The notes under the pieces are model-generated. The model saw only the letters and a list, made by a program, of their open reading frames with translations, was not told the origin of the DNA and searched no databases. The translations under genes and the position numbers were made by a program. Positions 34,701-35,999 of a DNA stretch of 35,999 nucleotides are shown one piece after another (position 1 is the first letter of the stretch; every line of letters begins with the position of its first letter). The DNA is from Priapulus caudatus (Eukaryota > Priapulida > Priapulimorpha > Priapulimorphida > Priapulidae): positions 1-35,999 of the forward strand of contig NW_014579088.1 of assembly GCF_000485595.1 (NCBI RefSeq), given 5' to 3'.

Positions 34701-34883
34701 CATCTTTTCGGACGTGCGGCAGCGTGTTGACCTCATGCTCTCCTGGCTCTACCAGGAGTACGCAGAGTTCCAGGGCTTCACCTCGACGATGGGCGAACAC
34801 AGCAAGGGTGACCCCGCCCACTACAACCACTGCCTCGTCAGTCTCCTGCAGGGTCTCCTCAGCAAGCACGAGGGCAAAGACAG
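1686..34883 (+). CDS. SYMPK: Symplekin gene, 5' half (exons 1-19), partial at right edge
   Basis: Symplekin is the nuclear scaffold that joins CPSF and CstF in pre-mRNA cleavage and polyadenylation, and CPSF73/CPSF100 in histone pre-mRNA cleavage; its N-terminal HEAT repeats bind the CTD phosphatase Ssu72 (established). Nineteen plus-strand exons follow the human protein in order: N-terminal HEAT region (exons 1-11), a basic nuclear-localisation-like stretch (exon 12), a linker (13-16) and the start of the middle domain (16-19). Using exons 2-4 from block 2 and 5-14 from block 1, exon lengths total 1925 nt, all phases join, and there is no internal stop. This is about half the usual ~1,270 residues; the rest lies beyond the window. 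Exons 2-14 occur in more than one version because the region is duplicated, probably by assembly. Identification rests on remembered human sequence, not a search. Confidence 0.93.
1773..2380 (+). other. Intron 1, 5' part
   Basis: No exon or named element is seen. Minus-strand open frames near 1841-2107 encode nothing I recognise. The stretch ends in a G/C-rich segment leading to the hairpin at 2372-2385. Confidence 0.5.
2372..2385. repeat. Perfect G/C hairpin at the left edge of the duplicated block
   Basis: GGGGGCATGCCCCC is a perfect 14-base palindrome, preceded by another run of six G. Similarity between block 1 and block 2 begins within this hairpin (about 2381 against about 12745). It is either the end of a repeat family or a place where assembly broke. 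Confidence 0.6.
2728..2798 (+). pseudogene. SYMPK: Symplekin exon 2, block 1 version (frameshifted)
   Basis: It lies between GCTAG and GTTTGT and is colinear with 13093-13161, but is 71 nt rather than 69, with several local insertions and losses that destroy the [11 protein letters not shown] frame. More likely sequence error than decay, since the introns carry the same kind of indels. Confidence 0.8.
2991..3049 (+). pseudogene. SYMPK: Symplekin exon 3, block 1 version (frameshifted)
   Basis: It follows a long T-tract acceptor (TTTTTTTCAG) and ends before GTAAGA. It is 59 nt against 54 in block 2, and has an in-frame stop from added bases. The KDANLLDNF part is still readable. Confidence 0.8.
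3210..3288 (+). pseudogene. SYMPK: Symplekin exon 4, block 1 version (frameshifted)
   Basis: Acceptor TTTTGTAG, donor GTAAGT. It is 79 nt against 74 in block 2, with the second half scrambled by indels. Colinear with 13557-13630. Confidence 0.8.
3455..4210. repeat. Dispersed repeat family, intron 4 copy (block 1)
   Basis: Similar to 13775-14490 (block 2) and to 33243-33990, which sits inside a different tandem array. It is marked by a GTCC-rich start, the word CAACAGTTGGGCAC and a GAAAGGACCATGAAATGTCC-like segment. Presence at an unrelated site suggests a transposon-derived repeat. The right boundary is uncertain. Confidence 0.6.
4861..5155 (+). repeat. Purine-rich and G-run tract (block 1)
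   Basis: An AGAGGAGAGA-type purine stretch is followed at about 4990-5150 by many GGG/GGGG runs separated by 3-12 bases, on the sense strand. G-quadruplex formation is possible. The same tract is at 15130-15420. Confidence 0.7.
5841..7306. mobile_element. Helitron-like non-autonomous element in intron 4 (block 1 copy)
   Basis: The right end reads GCGGGTACCCGC, a perfect hairpin, then AGCTAG, followed by T of a TATATATA tract; the left end lies in a TATATA tract. In blocks 2 and 3 the left end begins TCTAATATATATTTGAG after an A. A 5' TC, a 3' hairpin plus CTAG, and insertion between A and T are Helitron hallmarks (established). A (GTAT)n microsatellite follows the left end at about 5867. No Rep/helicase is present. 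It was inserted before the blocks diverged, as all three carry it. Confidence 0.4.
7425..7554 (+). CDS. SYMPK: Symplekin exon 5 (intact version)
   Basis: Acceptor TTTTCCAG, donor GTATGT. The first base completes the Cys split after exon 4, then 43 codons follow. It encodes the end of one HEAT repeat and most of the next; [20 protein letters not shown] parallels human NVVKKAILTMTQLYKVAL. Clean in this block only. Confidence 0.93.
7932..8038 (+). CDS. SYMPK: Symplekin exon 6 (intact version)
   Basis: Acceptor TTTTTTCGCAG, donor GTGTGT. It has 35 codons plus two bases, ending in LLDSENDG, matching human LLDSDNDG. Phase joins exons 5 and 7. Confidence 0.93.
8547..8610 (+). CDS. SYMPK: Symplekin exon 7 (intact version)
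   Basis: Acceptor CATTTTCAG, donor GTAGGT. It encodes [15 protein letters not shown] and neighbours, matching human IRTHAIKFVEGLIVT. 64 nt, phase 2 to 0. Confidence 0.92.
9227..9378 (+). CDS. SYMPK: Symplekin exon 8 (intact version)
   Basis: Acceptor CTGCTGCAG, donor GTGGCG. It encodes [18 protein letters not shown] through FMAHPAIS, matching human DSEIPRRQEHDISLDRIP and FMVHPAIS. This segment corresponds to the extended loop between HEAT repeats in the human N-terminal domain. 152 nt, phase 0 to 2. Confidence 0.95.
9806..9903 (+). CDS. SYMPK: Symplekin exon 9 (intact version)
   Basis: Acceptor CACATTGCAG, donor GTGCGT. It encodes [20 protein letters not shown], the counterpart of human [20 protein letters not shown]. 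98 nt. A (TTA)n microsatellite starts 6 bp after the donor, at about 9909-9930. Confidence 0.93.
9909..9930. repeat. (TTA)n microsatellite after exon 9
   Basis: About seven TTA/TTG units. The same tract follows the block 3 exon 9 at about 23211-23240. Confidence 0.85.
10113..10322. mobile_element. Short MITE with TA target duplication in intron 9 (block 1)
   Basis: The left end CTGTATACGCCATATTTTTC and the right end (reverse complement CTGTATACACTGTATATTTC) form imperfect 20-bp terminal inverted repeats, flanked by TA at 10111-10112 and 10323-10324. The interior has inverted TTCGCG/CGCGAA words. About 210 bp with no coding capacity; a Tc1/mariner-type MITE is the best guess. Block 3 has the same element at about 23413-23643. 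Confidence 0.6.
10456..10514 (+). CDS. SYMPK: Symplekin exon 10 (intact version)
   Basis: Acceptor TCTGTTTTAG, donor GTAGCG. It encodes [20 protein letters not shown] (first Ala split with exon 9), identical to human at all but one position. It is the most conserved exon here and the anchor for the gene call. Confidence 0.97.
10818..10913 (+). CDS. SYMPK: Symplekin exon 11 (intact version)
   Basis: Acceptor CTCACAG, donor GTAGGG. It encodes [20 protein letters not shown] and LLTDLGA, matching human [26 protein letters not shown]: the last HEAT repeat of the N-terminal domain. 32 codons, phase 0 at both ends. Confidence 0.95.
11440..11538 (+). CDS. SYMPK: Symplekin exon 12, nuclear-localisation-like segment (intact version)
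   Basis: Acceptor GCTTGCAG, donor GTGCGT. The 33 codons include [18 protein letters not shown], a bipartite basic stretch that parallels human TRKRPRDDSDSTLKKMK, the reported nuclear localisation region after the HEAT domain. This suits a nuclear mRNA-processing scaffold. Confidence 0.92.
11944..12040. repeat. Five tandem ~19-bp units just upstream of exon 13
   Basis: The unit is roughly GCGTCGTTAACTCAATCT, about five copies, ending about 15 bp before the exon 13 acceptor. Also seen at about 25375-25478 in block 3. It replaces a normal polypyrimidine tract. Confidence 0.8.
12056..12217 (+). CDS. SYMPK: Symplekin exon 13 (intact version)
   Basis: Acceptor AATTCGCAG, donor GTGAGG. 54 codons: a Lys/Pro-rich linker, then [20 protein letters not shown], aligning with human [21 protein letters not shown]. 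Phase 0 at both ends. Confidence 0.93.
12218..12392. repeat. (GAT/ATG)n microsatellite filling intron 13
   Basis: An imperfect GATGATGGT-type tract begins at the exon 13 donor (ATG/GTGAGGATGATG) and runs to within about 20 bp of the exon 14 acceptor. The block 3 version is at about 25663-25805. Apparent Met-rich or Ser-rich peptides here are products of the repeat. Confidence 0.85.
12411..12563 (+). CDS. SYMPK: Symplekin exon 14 (intact version)
   Basis: Acceptor TTGACTAG, donor GTAGGT. It encodes [18 protein letters not shown] and [18 protein letters not shown], matching human VYLPEAMPASFQAIYTPV and AGTEAQIKHLARLMATQM. 51 codons, phase 0 at both ends. The last ~69 coding bases together with the donor form the unit of the downstream tandem array. 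Confidence 0.93.
12495..12655 (+). repeat. Splice-donor minisatellite, short version (2 units of 78 bp)
   Basis: The unit at 12495-12572 is the end of exon 14 plus the donor and 9 intronic bases; 12573-12650 is an exact second copy, then a partial start. 78 bp is 26 codons, so reading through the first donor stays open for a second 26-residue module. The sequence after 12655 equals that after 30050. Confidence 0.95.
13093..13161 (+). CDS. SYMPK: Symplekin exon 2 (intact version, block 2)
   Basis: Acceptor TTAATTGCAG, donor GTTTGT. The 23 codons read [20 protein letters not shown] then LKQ, matching human [23 protein letters not shown]. Phase 0 on both sides, so it joins exon 1 at 1772. Confidence 0.92.
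13346..13399 (+). CDS. SYMPK: Symplekin exon 3 (intact version, block 2)
   Basis: Acceptor TTTATTTCAG, donor GTAAGT. The 18 codons [18 protein letters not shown] match human VQELIINKDPTLLDNFLD at 15 of 18 positions. Confidence 0.95.
13557..13630 (+). CDS. SYMPK: Symplekin exon 4 (intact version, block 2)
   Basis: Acceptor CTTTTGTAG, donor [26 protein letters not shown] then IEEAC matches human [25 protein letters not shown]. It ends after two bases of the Cys codon; exon 5 supplies the third. Confidence 0.94.
13775..14490. repeat. Dispersed repeat family, intron 4 copy (block 2)
   Basis: Cleaner version of the repeat at 3455-4210, starting near TAGCTCATCTGACATAGTCA with several GTCC units at 13827-13860. 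It is the best reference for comparing with 33243-33990. Confidence 0.6.
15130..15420 (+). repeat. Purine-rich and G-run tract (block 2)
   Basis: (GA)n at about 15135-15175, then GGGGGAGGGAGGT-like runs at 15265-15415 on the sense strand. Colinear with 4861-5155. Confidence 0.7.
16066..17231. mobile_element. Helitron-like element in intron 4 (block 2 copy)
   Basis: It begins TCTAATATATATTTGAG after an A at 16065, followed by (GTAT)n. The right hairpin and CTAG are recognisable near 17205-17231 but distorted by homopolymer expansion. It includes a 9-bp GATGAGCCG-type tandem at about 16601-16645. Confidence 0.4.
17395..17573 (+). pseudogene. SYMPK: Symplekin exon 5, block 2 version (homopolymer-expanded)
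   Basis: Colinear with 7425-7554 but 179 nt instead of 130. Runs of A, T, C and G are lengthened throughout, and the acceptor reads CAAG. No frame survives. Confidence 0.75.
18072..18212 (+). pseudogene. SYMPK: Symplekin exon 6, block 2 version (homopolymer-expanded)
   Basis: Colinear with 7932-8038 but about 141 nt, with the same lengthening of runs. The frame is lost. End placed by alignment to the donor and approximate. Confidence 0.7.
18466..18490. other. Assembly gap of 25 N
   Basis: Twenty-five N bases. The left side is intron 6 sequence of block 2; the right side is intron 4 sequence of block 3. The sequence therefore steps backward across the gap, which is not expected for a simple gap. 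Confidence 0.99.
18644..20448. mobile_element. Helitron-like element in intron 4 (block 3 copy, expanded)
   Basis: It begins TCTAATATAATATTTGAG after an A, followed by (GTAT)n, and ends at a degraded hairpin plus CTAG (20445-20448) followed by TATATATA. About 1.8 kb against about 1.47 and 1.17 kb in blocks 1 and 2; the extra length is the GA-rich middle at 19085-19870. Confidence 0.4.
19085..19870. repeat. GA-rich degenerate tract inside the intron 4 element
   Basis: About 0.8 kb rich in GAGAG, GCGAGAGA and CCGATGAG-like words, much longer than the matching part of blocks 1 and 2, where block 2 shows a clean GATGAGCCG tandem. Probably an expanded and poorly called version of that tandem. Long open frames here, on the minus strand especially, look repeat-derived. 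Confidence 0.5.
20571..20706 (+). pseudogene. SYMPK: Symplekin exon 5, block 3 version (frameshifted)
   Basis: Acceptor TTTTTCCAG is intact. About 136 nt against 130, and the donor has lost a G (AAGTATGG). Frame broken by scattered insertions. Confidence 0.75.
21103..21211 (+). pseudogene. SYMPK: Symplekin exon 6, block 3 version (frameshifted)
   Basis: 109 nt against 107. Splice signals are kept; a few gained bases break the frame. Confidence 0.8.
21767..21834 (+). pseudogene. SYMPK: Symplekin exon 7, block 3 version (frameshifted)
   Basis: 68 nt against 64, with splice signals kept. Confidence 0.8.
22492..22650 (+). pseudogene. SYMPK: Symplekin exon 8, block 3 version (frameshifted)
   Basis: 159 nt against 152. 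The first 17 codons ([17 protein letters not shown]) still read correctly before single-base gains break the frame. Confidence 0.85.
23101..23204 (+). pseudogene. SYMPK: Symplekin exon 9, block 3 version (frameshifted)
   Basis: 104 nt against 98; the acceptor reads GGCAAG. The tail [11 protein letters not shown] shows a frameshifted version of [12 protein letters not shown]. Confidence 0.8.
23413..23643. mobile_element. Short MITE in intron 9 (block 3 copy)
   Basis: Same element as 10113-10322, with the same ends and TA flanks; longer by insertions. Confidence 0.55.
23785..23846 (+). pseudogene. SYMPK: Symplekin exon 10, block 3 version (frameshifted)
   Basis: 62 nt against 59. LPPTSQ replaces LPPTLAKSQ because of indels at the A-run. 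Acceptor reads TTTTAAG. Confidence 0.8.
24168..24273 (+). pseudogene. SYMPK: Symplekin exon 11, block 3 version (frameshifted)
   Basis: 106 nt against 96, with scattered single-base gains. Splice signals kept. Confidence 0.8.
24851..24954 (+). pseudogene. SYMPK: Symplekin exon 12, block 3 version (frameshifted)
   Basis: 104 nt against 99; the acceptor reads GCAAAG. The basic segment is interrupted. Confidence 0.8.
25375..25478. repeat. ~19-bp tandem units upstream of exon 13 (block 3)
   Basis: Noisy copy of the repeat at 11944-12040. Confidence 0.7.
25490..25662 (+). pseudogene. SYMPK: Symplekin exon 13, block 3 version (frameshifted)
   Basis: About 173 nt against 162, with many single-base gains. 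The donor is GGTGAGG, so the end may be one base later. Confidence 0.8.
25839..26003 (+). pseudogene. SYMPK: Symplekin exon 14, block 3 version (frameshifted)
   Basis: Colinear with 12411-12563 but about 165 nt. It runs directly into the long repeat array; the end is placed at the first GTAGT. Confidence 0.75.
25930..30050 (+). repeat. Splice-donor minisatellite, expanded version (~49 units of ~78-86 bp)
   Basis: I counted 48 full units and a final partial one by the CTACTGG word. Each unit is the exon 14 end ([20 protein letters not shown] in the parent exon) plus the donor GCG/GTAGGT and a few intronic bases. In the clean right end (29791, 29874, 29957, 30040) the period is exactly 83 bp because of an extra CGTCG; earlier units vary from 78 upward through scattered indels. 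An 83-bp period is out of frame and brings TAG of GGTAGG into frame, so in a working transcript the array should be intronic. Repeated open frames on the minus strand are antisense shadows. Confidence 0.95.
30244..30313 (+). CDS. SYMPK: Symplekin exon 15
   Basis: Acceptor TTTTTTTGCACAG, donor GTACGC. It encodes [20 protein letters not shown] and TVV plus one base: a low-complexity linker aligned by position with the poorly conserved linker of human symplekin. The phase fits exon 14 (0) and exon 16. Single copy in the window. Confidence 0.75.
30565..30795 (+). repeat. 230-bp pyrimidine-rich tract ending at the exon 16 acceptor
   Basis: CTTCTTCTTCC/CCTCCTCC-type sequence is almost uninterrupted to CCCGCAG. 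It is a very long polypyrimidine tract for a single acceptor. Ser/Pro-rich open frames across it are compositional. Confidence 0.8.
30796..30963 (+). CDS. SYMPK: Symplekin exon 16
   Basis: Acceptor CTCCCGCAG, donor GTGAGT. It encodes a Lys-rich start and then [20 protein letters not shown] followed by DCIKRIV, aligning with human [27 protein letters not shown]. 168 nt; one base in from exon 15 and one base out to exon 17. Confidence 0.93.
30971..31220. repeat. ~20-bp GC-rich minisatellite directly after the exon 16 donor
   Basis: About 12 units of GGCGCCGCCGGTAGCAGGGG with variants (GTTGCA, GTAGTA, GTCGCA), starting 8 bp after the exon/intron border. The minus strand reads as a Pro/Ala/Gly-rich frame (31273-30686), which I take as a by-product. 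Confidence 0.85.
31559..31587 (+). CDS. SYMPK: Symplekin exon 17, a 29-nt microexon
   Basis: Acceptor CTGTTTCAG, donor GTGAGT. The split first codon gives Lys, then CAINGGANL, aligning with human KAVACSGAAQV. Its size, strong splice signals and exact phase between exons 16 and 18 support it despite the short length. Confidence 0.85.
31668..31683. repeat. (CTT)n microsatellite
   Basis: Five CTT/TTC units in intron 17. Confidence 0.9.
31859..32050. repeat. GT- and AT-rich microsatellite stretch in intron 17
   Basis: GTGTGTG at 31859-31890, then TATATATG/TGTATATATG to just before the exon 18 acceptor. Confidence 0.8.
32064..32121 (+). CDS. SYMPK: Symplekin exon 18
   Basis: Acceptor TCTTGTACAG, donor GTAAGA. 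The 19 codons [19 protein letters not shown] plus one base match human [20 protein letters not shown]. Confidence 0.95.
32200..33235 (+). repeat. Splice-acceptor minisatellite (about 12 units of ~80-95 bp)
   Basis: Each unit is AT-rich intron (TATATTAATAT), then CACGTCTTCACGTCTGCG, then GTGCAG/TGTTGCTGGACTTCATCT: the exon 19 acceptor and the first ~20 bases of exon 19. Acceptor copies lie near 32203, 32261, 32342, 32430, 32530, 32626, 32726, 32818, 32910, 33000, 33095 and 33188. The clean units are about 80 bp apart. Using any of these acceptors would read LLLDFILY then TAA, so they are non-productive. Confidence 0.93.
33243..33990. repeat. Dispersed repeat copy inserted into the acceptor array
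   Basis: From TTAAATTAGCTC onward it is colinear with 13780-14480 and 3455-4210 (GTCC units, CAACAGTT, GAAAGGACCAATGAAATGTC). It interrupts the array; array units resume at about 34556. Left and right edges both lie at TTAA-like sequence (33238-33241; TTTAATTTTAAA near 34551-34562). Confidence 0.6.
33991..34550. other. Unassigned insert between the dispersed repeat and the last array units
   Basis: This part is not matched elsewhere in the window as far as I can see. It contains no exon or open frame of note. It may be the remainder of the same inserted element or a misjoined segment. Confidence 0.4.
34556..34687 (+). repeat. Splice-acceptor minisatellite, last units before exon 19
   Basis: One full further decoy unit (acceptor GGCAG near 34588-34592, then TGTTGCTGGACTTCATCTTA) and then the unit that carries the real acceptor. 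Confidence 0.9.
34688..34883 (+). CDS. SYMPK: Symplekin exon 19
   Basis: Acceptor TTGTTGCAAG here, while the repeat copies read GTGCAG, so one A is probably an error. Donor GTGAGA. It encodes [24 protein letters not shown] and then [17 protein letters not shown], matching human [24 protein letters not shown] and CLIRLLSGLQEKPDQKD. 196 nt; ends two bases into a codon, so the gene continues. Confidence 0.96.
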
Positions 34884-35003
34884 GTGAGATACGAGTAGGG
34901 GAGGGCGGGAGAGGTAAGGGAGGGGAGGGACAGGTGAGATACGAGGCCGGGGAAGGGGACAGGAGAGTAAAGGAAAGGTAAGGACAGGTGAAAGAATACG
35001 AGG
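34879..35003 (+). repeat. Exon 19 donor repeated three times (~50-bp unit) in a purine-rich intron start
   Basis: GACAGGTGAGATACGAG occurs at 34879-34895 (the real junction) and again at 34929-34945; GACAGGTGAAAGAATACGAG follows at 34983-35002. Between them is AGGGGAGGG-type purine sequence. Confidence 0.85.
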
Positions 35004-35039
35004 AGGGAAGGCCAGGAAGAGGTAAGGGCCGGACACATG

Positions 35040-35999
35040 TCTTAGCCGATTAAATCCGGTGAATAAAATTGGCCGTGAATAAGTTAGGCCAGCAAATGTG
35101 CACGAAGAACGTGCGTGCATTCATGTGCCGTGCCTGGTGGAGGTGTGGGTTATGTTAACGTGGCGTGCATTGCGTGCCAGTGTGTACGTGCGTGTGTGTG
35201 TGGTGCAACGTATACGTTGCGGCATGTGTCGCGTGCACGTACACGTGGTGCCGTTGTGTTAAGCACACTGCGCGCGATTGCTGTCGCGTGTGTGCGTGCG
35301 TGCGTGTGCAAGTACAATGTGCGTGCGTGCGGGTGTAACGTACACGTGCGTTCCGTCGCGTGCGTGCGTGTGTACGTAAAACGTCGTTTCGTGTGTGGCG
35401 TGCATGCGTGCCATGCGTGTGCCACTTACACCGGTGCCGTACATTGAGTTTCGAGTTGCTGCGTGTGCGTGCATGCGTGTGAACGTATCACGTGCCTGCC
35501 TTGCCGTGCGTGTGTGTGCATATTGCGTTGCGTGCGTGCATGTGCAACGATTTTCCACCTGCGTGCATCGTGGGCACTACGTACGTGCCTGCGTGGCGTA
35601 CGTACCGTGCCTGCGTGCGTGTGCCAGGTTACACATGTTGTAATGTGTGAGTAACATTGTTTGTAGAGTGAGTGCGTTCGTTAACGTGCGGGCGGTGCAT
35701 GCAATGCAATGTGCACCATAGACGTGCCGTGCGTCGCTTGGTGCCACGTACAACAGTGCGTGCATGCGTGGCGTGAGTGTGCTTCGGCGTGTGCACGTAA
35801 CACAGCTTGTTGTGCGTGCGTGCATCGCTATACATGACATGTACCATACTAATTATCATGAAACCACACTCGCTGATTACGTCAGGTATCAATTGTATAC
35901 AACTCTTGATTGCGGCTGATGTAATTGTAAAATCGGGCGATTTTTTATGCGCCGAGCCCGCGACAACACCTTAGGCGAATTAAAATAATCGGGCCGCGA
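35040..35999 (+). other. Intron 19, GT/GC-rich low-complexity sequence
   Basis: From about 35110 to 35830 it is dominated by CGTGCGTG/GTGTGTGC words. Many Cys/Val/Arg-rich and His/Thr/Ala-rich frames on both strands come from this composition. No further symplekin exon is recognised before the window ends. Confidence 0.7.

Noticed and set aside
35115-35892. Cys/Val-rich and His/Thr-rich frames on both strands
   Set aside because: Caused by CGTG/TGCG low-complexity sequence in intron 19.

Overview
The window is eukaryotic, almost certainly from an invertebrate animal and perhaps a marine one. It holds short exons with GT-AG introns of 0.1-4 kb, AT-rich introns, fold-back and MITE-like elements and many micro- and minisatellites. 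There are no bacterial operons, rRNA or CRISPR arrays. I cannot name the species.

The main content is the 5' half of one plus-strand gene, symplekin (SYMPK, yeast Pta1), the HEAT-repeat scaffold of the pre-mRNA cleavage/polyadenylation and histone pre-mRNA cleavage machinery. I traced 19 exons by homology to human symplekin as I remember it. The start codon is at 1686 and the last exon in the window ends at 34883. Taking the best version of each exon, all 18 junctions agree in phase and give 641 codons plus 2 nt. The gene runs off the right edge. A second, divergent gene of unknown identity appears to start on the minus strand at 1389, so about 300 bp at 1390-1685 is a likely two-way promoter.

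Layout: 1-300 flank; 301-875 fold-back element with TA target duplication; 1095-1389 minus-strand first exon; 1686-1772 symplekin exon 1. Block 1 (about 2381-12745) carries exons 2-14. Block 2 (about 12745-18465) is a second version of exons 2-6 and ends at a 25-N gap. Block 3 (18491-about 30145) is another version of intron 4 to exon 14, followed by about 49 repeats of an 80-bp unit. Exons 15-19 follow once each (30244-34883), then a purine-rich and GT-rich intron to the end.

The three blocks look like one locus written two or three times. They differ mostly by single-base insertions and homopolymer stretching, including inside exons, which points to unmerged, poorly polished long-read haplotypes rather than three genes. 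No single block is intact: exons 2-4 are clean only in block 2, and exons 5-14 only in block 1.

The most unusual feature is that tandem repeats in this gene are built from its own splice junctions. The exon 14 donor with the last ~70 bp of coding sequence is repeated 2 times in block 1 and about 49 times in block 3. The exon 19 acceptor with the first ~20 bp of that exon is repeated about 13 times upstream of the real exon. The exon 19 donor is repeated three times. Other tandem repeats begin within tens of bases of the splice sites of exons 13 and 16.
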